Assembly (NCBI RefSeq): GCF_003428885.1
Contig: NZ_QQRU01000001.1
Coordinates: 36,289 to 100,288 of the forward strand
Length of the DNA stretch: 64,000 nucleotides
Direction of reading: 5' to 3'
Source: Streptococcus sp. LQJ-218
GTDB taxonomy: Bacteria > Bacillota > Bacilli > Lactobacillales > Streptococcaceae
Part shown: positions 59,562-64,000 of the stretch, in pieces
How the letters are laid out: each line of letters opens with the position of its first letter
Position numbering within the stretch: the first letter of the stretch is position 1
Translations under genes and position numbers: made by a program
Notes under the pieces: generated by a model
What the model was told of the DNA's origin: nothing
Seen by the model: only the letters and a program-made list of their open reading frames with translations
Databases searched by the model: none

Positions 59562-62500
59562 TTGATCGCACAACTAGATACAAAAACAGTCTATAGTTTT
59601 ATGGAGAGTGTCATTTCGACCGACAAGTATGTGAGAGCAGCTAAAGAATATGGCTACACTCATATTGCTATGATGGATATTGACAATCTATACGGGGCTT
59701 TTGACTTTCTAGAGATTACAAAAAAATATGGCATTCATCCTTTGTTAGGGCTTGAAATGAATGTATTTGTGGATGATCAGGAAGTGAATCTGCGCTTTTT
59801 AGCTCTATCTAGTGTGGGCTATCGGCAGTTGATGAAACTTTCAACAGCTAAGATGCAGGGGGAGAAAACTTGGTCAGTTCTGTCTCAGTATCTGGAGGAT
59901 GTTGCGATCATTGTGCCTTATTTTGAAGAGCTCGAGTCGCTCAATCTAGGTCGTGATTACTATATTGGGGTTTACCCAGAAACACTGGTCAGCGAATTTC
60001 ACCATCCAATCTTGCCTCTTTATCGAGTCAATGCTTTTGAAAGTAAGGATAGAGAAGTTCTGCAAGTATTAACAGCGATTAAAGAAAATCTACCTCTAAG
60101 AGAGGTTCCCTTACGCTCACGCCAAAATGTCTTTATATCGGCAAGTTCTTTAGAGAAATTATTCCAAGAACGTTTTCCTCAAGCATTAGACAATTTAGAA
60201 AAGCTTATTTCAGGCATCTCTTATGACTTGGATACTAGTCTGAAACTGCCTCGCTTCAATCCAGCTAGACCAGCCGTAGAAGAGTTGAGAGAACGTGCTG
60301 AATTGGGGCTTGCTCAGAAGGGGTTGACTAGCAAAGAATATCAAGACCGTCTAGACCAAGAATTGGCTGTTATTCATGATATGGGCTTTGATGATTATTT
60401 CTTGGTTGTCTGGGATTTGTTACGTTTTGGACGTTCGAATGGCTATTATATGGGAATGGGACGAGGTTCCGCAGTTGGTAGCTTAGTTTCCTATGCCTTA
60501 AACATTACAGGGATTGACCCTGTGGAGAAGAATCTCATTTTTGAACGTTTCCTCAATCGTGAACGCTATACTATGCCTGATATTGATATTGATATCCCTG
60601 ATATTTATCGTCCAGATTTTATCAGATATGTTGGTAATAAATATGGTAGCAAGCATGCTGCGCAAATCGTTACTTTTTCTACCTTTGGCGCCAAGCAGGC
60701 TTTGCGAGATGTCTTGAAACGCTTTGGTGTGCCAGAGTACGAATTATCTGCAATTACAAAGAAAATTAGTTTTCGTGATAATCTCAAGTCAGCCTATGAG
60801 GGCAATCTACAGTTTCGTCAGCAAATCAATAGTAAGTTAGAATATCAAAAAGCCTTTGAAATTGCTTGCAAGATTGAGGGCTATCCAAGACAAACCTCTG
60901 TCCATGCAGCTGGTGTTGTAATCAGTGACCAAGATTTGACCAACTACATCCCTCTAAAGCATGGTGATGAAATTCCACTGACCCAGTATGATGCTCATGG
61001 AGTAGAAGCTAGTGGGCTTTTGAAAATGGACTTTCTGGGACTACGAAATTTGACCTTTGTCCAGAAGATGCAAGAGATGCTTGCTGAAACAGAAGGTATT
61101 CATCTGAAAATTGAAGAAATCGATTTAGAAGACAAGGACACCCTAGCTCTTTTTGCTGCTGGGAATACAAAAGGTATCTTTCAATTTGAACAACCTGGTG
61201 CCATTCGCTTGCTAAAACGTGTGCAACCAATCTGTTTTGAAGATGTCGTAGCAACTACTTCCTTAAATCGACCAGGTGCTAGTGATTATATCAATAATTT
61301 TGTTGCAAGAAAGCATGGGAAGGAAGAAGTGACTGTTCTAGATCCAGCTCTGGAAGATATTTTGGCTCCAACCTATGGTATCATGCTCTATCAGGAGCAA
61401 GTTATGCAGGTAGCTCAGCGTTTTGCCGGATTTAGTCTTGGGAAGGCCGATATTTTGCGTCGAGCTATGGGGAAAAAGGATGCCTCTGCTATGCATGAGA
61501 TGAGGGCCTCCTTTATTCAAGGTTCCATAGAGGCTGGACATACTGTGGAAAAGGCAGAGCAGGTCTTTGATGTCATGGAGAAGTTTGCAGGTTATGGTTT
61601 TAACCGATCTCACGCCTATGCTTACTCAGCCTTGGCCTTCCAGTTGGCCTATTTCAAAACACACTATCCAGCCATCTTTTATCAGGTCATGTTGAATTCT
61701 TCCAATAGTGATTACCTAACAGACGCACTAGAAGCAGGCTTTGAAGTAGAACCGTTGTCTATCAATACGATTCCCTATCACGATAAAATTGCGAATAAGT
61801 CTATCTATCTAGGTCTGAAATCGATTAAGGGTGTCAGCAATGATTTGGCGCTTTGGATTATTAAAAATAGACCCTATTCTAACATTGAAGATTTTATATC
61901 TAAATTACCTGAGAATTACCTGAAACTACCACTGCTAGAACCTTTGGTAAAAGTTGGTCTTTTCGACTCATTTGAAAAAAATCGTCAAAAAGTATTCAAT
62001 AATTTAGCTAATCTATTTGAATTTGTGAAAGAATTAGGAAGCTTGTTTGGTGATACCATCTATAGTTGGCAGGAATCGGAAGATTGGACAGAACAAGAAA
62101 AATTCTATATGGAACAAGAACTTCTAGGAGTAGGAGTTAGCAAACATCCACTACAAGCTATTTTAAGCAAGGCTATTTACCCGATTACATCTATTGGAAA
62201 TTTATCAGAAAATAGCTATGCTATTATCTTAGTTGAAGTTCAGAAGATAAAAGTAATTCGAACCAAAAAAGGTGAAAATATGGCTTTCTTACAGGTGGAT
62301 GACAGTAAGAAAAAATTGGATGTCACACTCTTTTCAGACTTATATCGACAGATTGGGCAGGAAGTAAGAGAGGGAGCATTCTACTACATCAAAGGAAAAG
62401 TCCAGTCACGTGATGGCCGCCTGCAAATGATTGCACAAGAAATAAGAGAAGCAGTTGCGGAACGTTTTTGGATTCAAGTCAAAAATCATGATTCAGATCA

Positions 62501-62663
62501 AGAAATTTCGAGAATTTTAGACAAGTATAAAGGTCCAATTCCAGTCATCATCAGGTATGAAGAGGAACAGAGAACAATTATTTCTCCCCATCATTTTGTA
62601 GTCAAATCCACTGAATTAGAAGCGAAATTAGGTGAAATTGTTATGAAAACGATTTATCGTTAA
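59562..62663 (+). CDS. dnaE: DNA polymerase III alpha subunit DnaE (TTG start)
   Basis: In Gram-positive bacteria DnaE extends primers on the lagging strand and works beside PolC. The TTG at 59562 gives 1033 aa, the family length; GAGGAG lies 9 nt upstream. A GTG at 59535 is only 3 nt after the -10 box and is rejected. An N-terminal PHP domain (about residues 1-200) comes first, then the polymerase core with MPDIDIDIPD near residue 340 holding the catalytic Asp residues, and a C-terminal OB domain (about residues 880-960). Confidence 0.95.
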   Translation: MIAQLDTKTVYSFMESVISTDKYVRAAKEYGYTHIAMMDIDNLYGAFDFLEITKKYGIHPLLGLEMNVFVDDQEVNLRFLALSSVGYRQLMKLSTAKMQGEKTWSVLSQYLEDVAIIVPYFEELESLNLGRDYYIGVYPETLVSEFHHPILPLYRVNAFESKDREVLQVLTAIKENLPLREVPLRSRQNVFISASSLEKLFQERFPQALDNLEKLISGISYDLDTSLKLPRFNPARPAVEELRERAELGLAQKGLTSKEYQDRLDQELAVIHDMGFDDYFLVVWDLLRFGRSNGYYMGMGRGSAVGSLVSYALNITGIDPVEKNLIFERFLNRERYTMPDIDIDIPDIYRPDFIRYVGNKYGSKHAAQIVTFSTFGAKQALRDVLKRFGVPEYELSAITKKISFRDNLKSAYEGNLQFRQQINSKLEYQKAFEIACKIEGYPRQTSVHAAGVVISDQDLTNYIPLKHGDEIPLTQYDAHGVEASGLLKMDFLGLRNLTFVQKMQEMLAETEGIHLKIEEIDLEDKDTLALFAAGNTKGIFQFEQPGAIRLLKRVQPICFEDVVATTSLNRPGASDYINNFVARKHGKEEVTVLDPALEDILAPTYGIMLYQEQVMQVAQRFAGFSLGKADILRRAMGKKDASAMHEMRASFIQGSIEAGHTVEKAEQVFDVMEKFAGYGFNRSHAYAYSALAFQLAYFKTHYPAIFYQVMLNSSNSDYLTDALEAGFEVEPLSINTIPYHDKIANKSIYLGLKSIKGVSNDLALWIIKNRPYSNIEDFISKLPENYLKLPLLEPLVKVGLFDSFEKNRQKVFNNLANLFEFVKELGSLFGDTIYSWQESEDWTEQEKFYMEQELLGVGVSKHPLQAILSKAIYPITSIGNLSENSYAIILVEVQKIKVIRTKKGENMAFLQVDDSKKKLDVTLFSDLYRQIGQEVREGAFYYIKGKVQSRDGRLQMIAQEIREAVAERFWIQVKNHDSDQEISRILDKYKGPIPVIIRYEEEQRTIISPHHFVVKSTELEAKLGEIVMKTIYR

Positions 62664-62678
62664 AATTACGGAAAATAG

Positions 62679-63752
<1,074 letters not shown>

Positions 63753-63810
63753 TTTATAATTTTGTTAAAAAGACCAAAAAGGTCATTTATATAAAGGAGT
63801 CACAAAAATC

Positions 63811-64000
63811 ATGAACAAACGTGTAAAAATCGTTGCAACTTTGGGTCCTGCGGTAGAAATTCGCGGTGGTAAAAAATTCGGTGATGACGGATACTGGGGT
63901 GAAAAACTTGACGTTGAAGCTTCAGCTAAAAACATTGCTCAATTGATTGAAGCAGGAGCTAACACTTTCCGTTTCAACTTCTCACACGGTGACCACCAAG
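63811..64000 (+). CDS. pyk: Pyruvate kinase (partial, runs off the window end)
   Basis: The first 63 codons are present. They begin MNKRVKIVATLGPAVEIRGG and reach FRFNFSHGDHQ, which holds the conserved Arg and Asn of the pyruvate kinase active site. AAGGAG precedes the ATG. A small hairpin (GACC ... GGTC, about 63770-63785) lies between pfkA and pyk. The enzyme makes pyruvate and ATP from PEP and ADP. Confidence 0.95.
   Translation, partial: MNKRVKIVATLGPAVEIRGGKKFGDDGYWGEKLDVEASAKNIAQLIEAGANTFRFNFSHGDHQ

Overview
The window is a typical low-GC, Gram-positive chromosome segment from a mitis-group Streptococcus (the S. mitis / S. oralis / S. infantis / S. pneumoniae cluster). The evidence is the gene content and near-pneumococcal protein lengths (PavA 551 aa, DnaE 1033 aa, ComEC 746 aa, PmrA 399 aa), extended -10 promoters of the TGnTATAAT type in front of many genes, and ComX (SigX) cin-boxes, TACGAATA, upstream of comEA-comEC and coiA. 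The species cannot be fixed from the sequence alone. Two genes known at these loci in S. pneumoniae are absent: cbpE between rluD and proB, and lytB between pyrDb and pavA. I saw no tRNA, rRNA, IS element, CRISPR array or prophage.

Layout. 1-3250: an unknown small lipoprotein-like gene, then LysR regulator-lspA-rluD. 3280-6540: proline biosynthesis proB-proA-proC. 6560-9410: tmk-holB-yabA-rsmI (dTMP kinase, clamp loader, initiation control, 16S methylation). 9410-13380: trmFO, pyrH-frr, cvfB-yozE. 13420-14390: a phoH gene broken by an internal deletion. 14405-16290: ald (minus strand) and a GNAT acetyltransferase. 16300-21420: the competence DNA-uptake pair comEA-comEC, then a tyrosine-rich small secreted-peptide-like ORF with a two-gene ABC transporter. 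21480-25360: infC-rpmI-rplT with an attenuated leader and an AUA start, gloA, and pyrK-pyrDb behind a PyrR-type attenuator. 25351-32030: pavA (minus) divergent from ybeY-dgkA-era-mutM-coaE-pmrA-rpmG, then secG. 32087-37490: rnr-smpB-tehB, a hicAB toxin-antitoxin pair, and coiA. 37480-45180: pepF, O-methyltransferase, prsA, ftsW, ppc. 45200-48254: a tryptophan T-box with a Trp-containing leader peptide ahead of the trpXYZ-type transporter. 48277-54500: dnaG-rpoD-DUF59, two glycolipid glycosyltransferases, and small membrane proteins. 54524-59272: obg and a small gene, then argR, a decayed copy of the pepX 3' end, and pepX (all three minus). 59523-64000: dnaE, pfkA and the start of pyk.

Most of the window is housekeeping: translation (infC, rpmI, rplT, rpmG, frr, smpB, trmFO, rsmI, era, obg), replication (holB, yabA, dnaG, dnaE, tmk), envelope (lspA, secG, prsA, ftsW, glycolipid synthases) and metabolism (proline, pyrimidine, ppc, glycolysis).

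The items most worth a second look are these. (1) hicAB sits between tehB and coiA and is bracketed by two 45-bp direct repeats, each carrying a terminator and a ComX cin-box, so the toxin-antitoxin pair acquired a competence promoter copy. (2) A degenerate duplicate of the pepX 3' end lies between argR and pepX. (3) phoH has lost its domain linker and its reading frame. (4) The T-box is followed by an 11-codon ORF with a Trp codon and a strong ribosome binding site. (5) A tyrosine-rich peptide/ABC module follows comEC.
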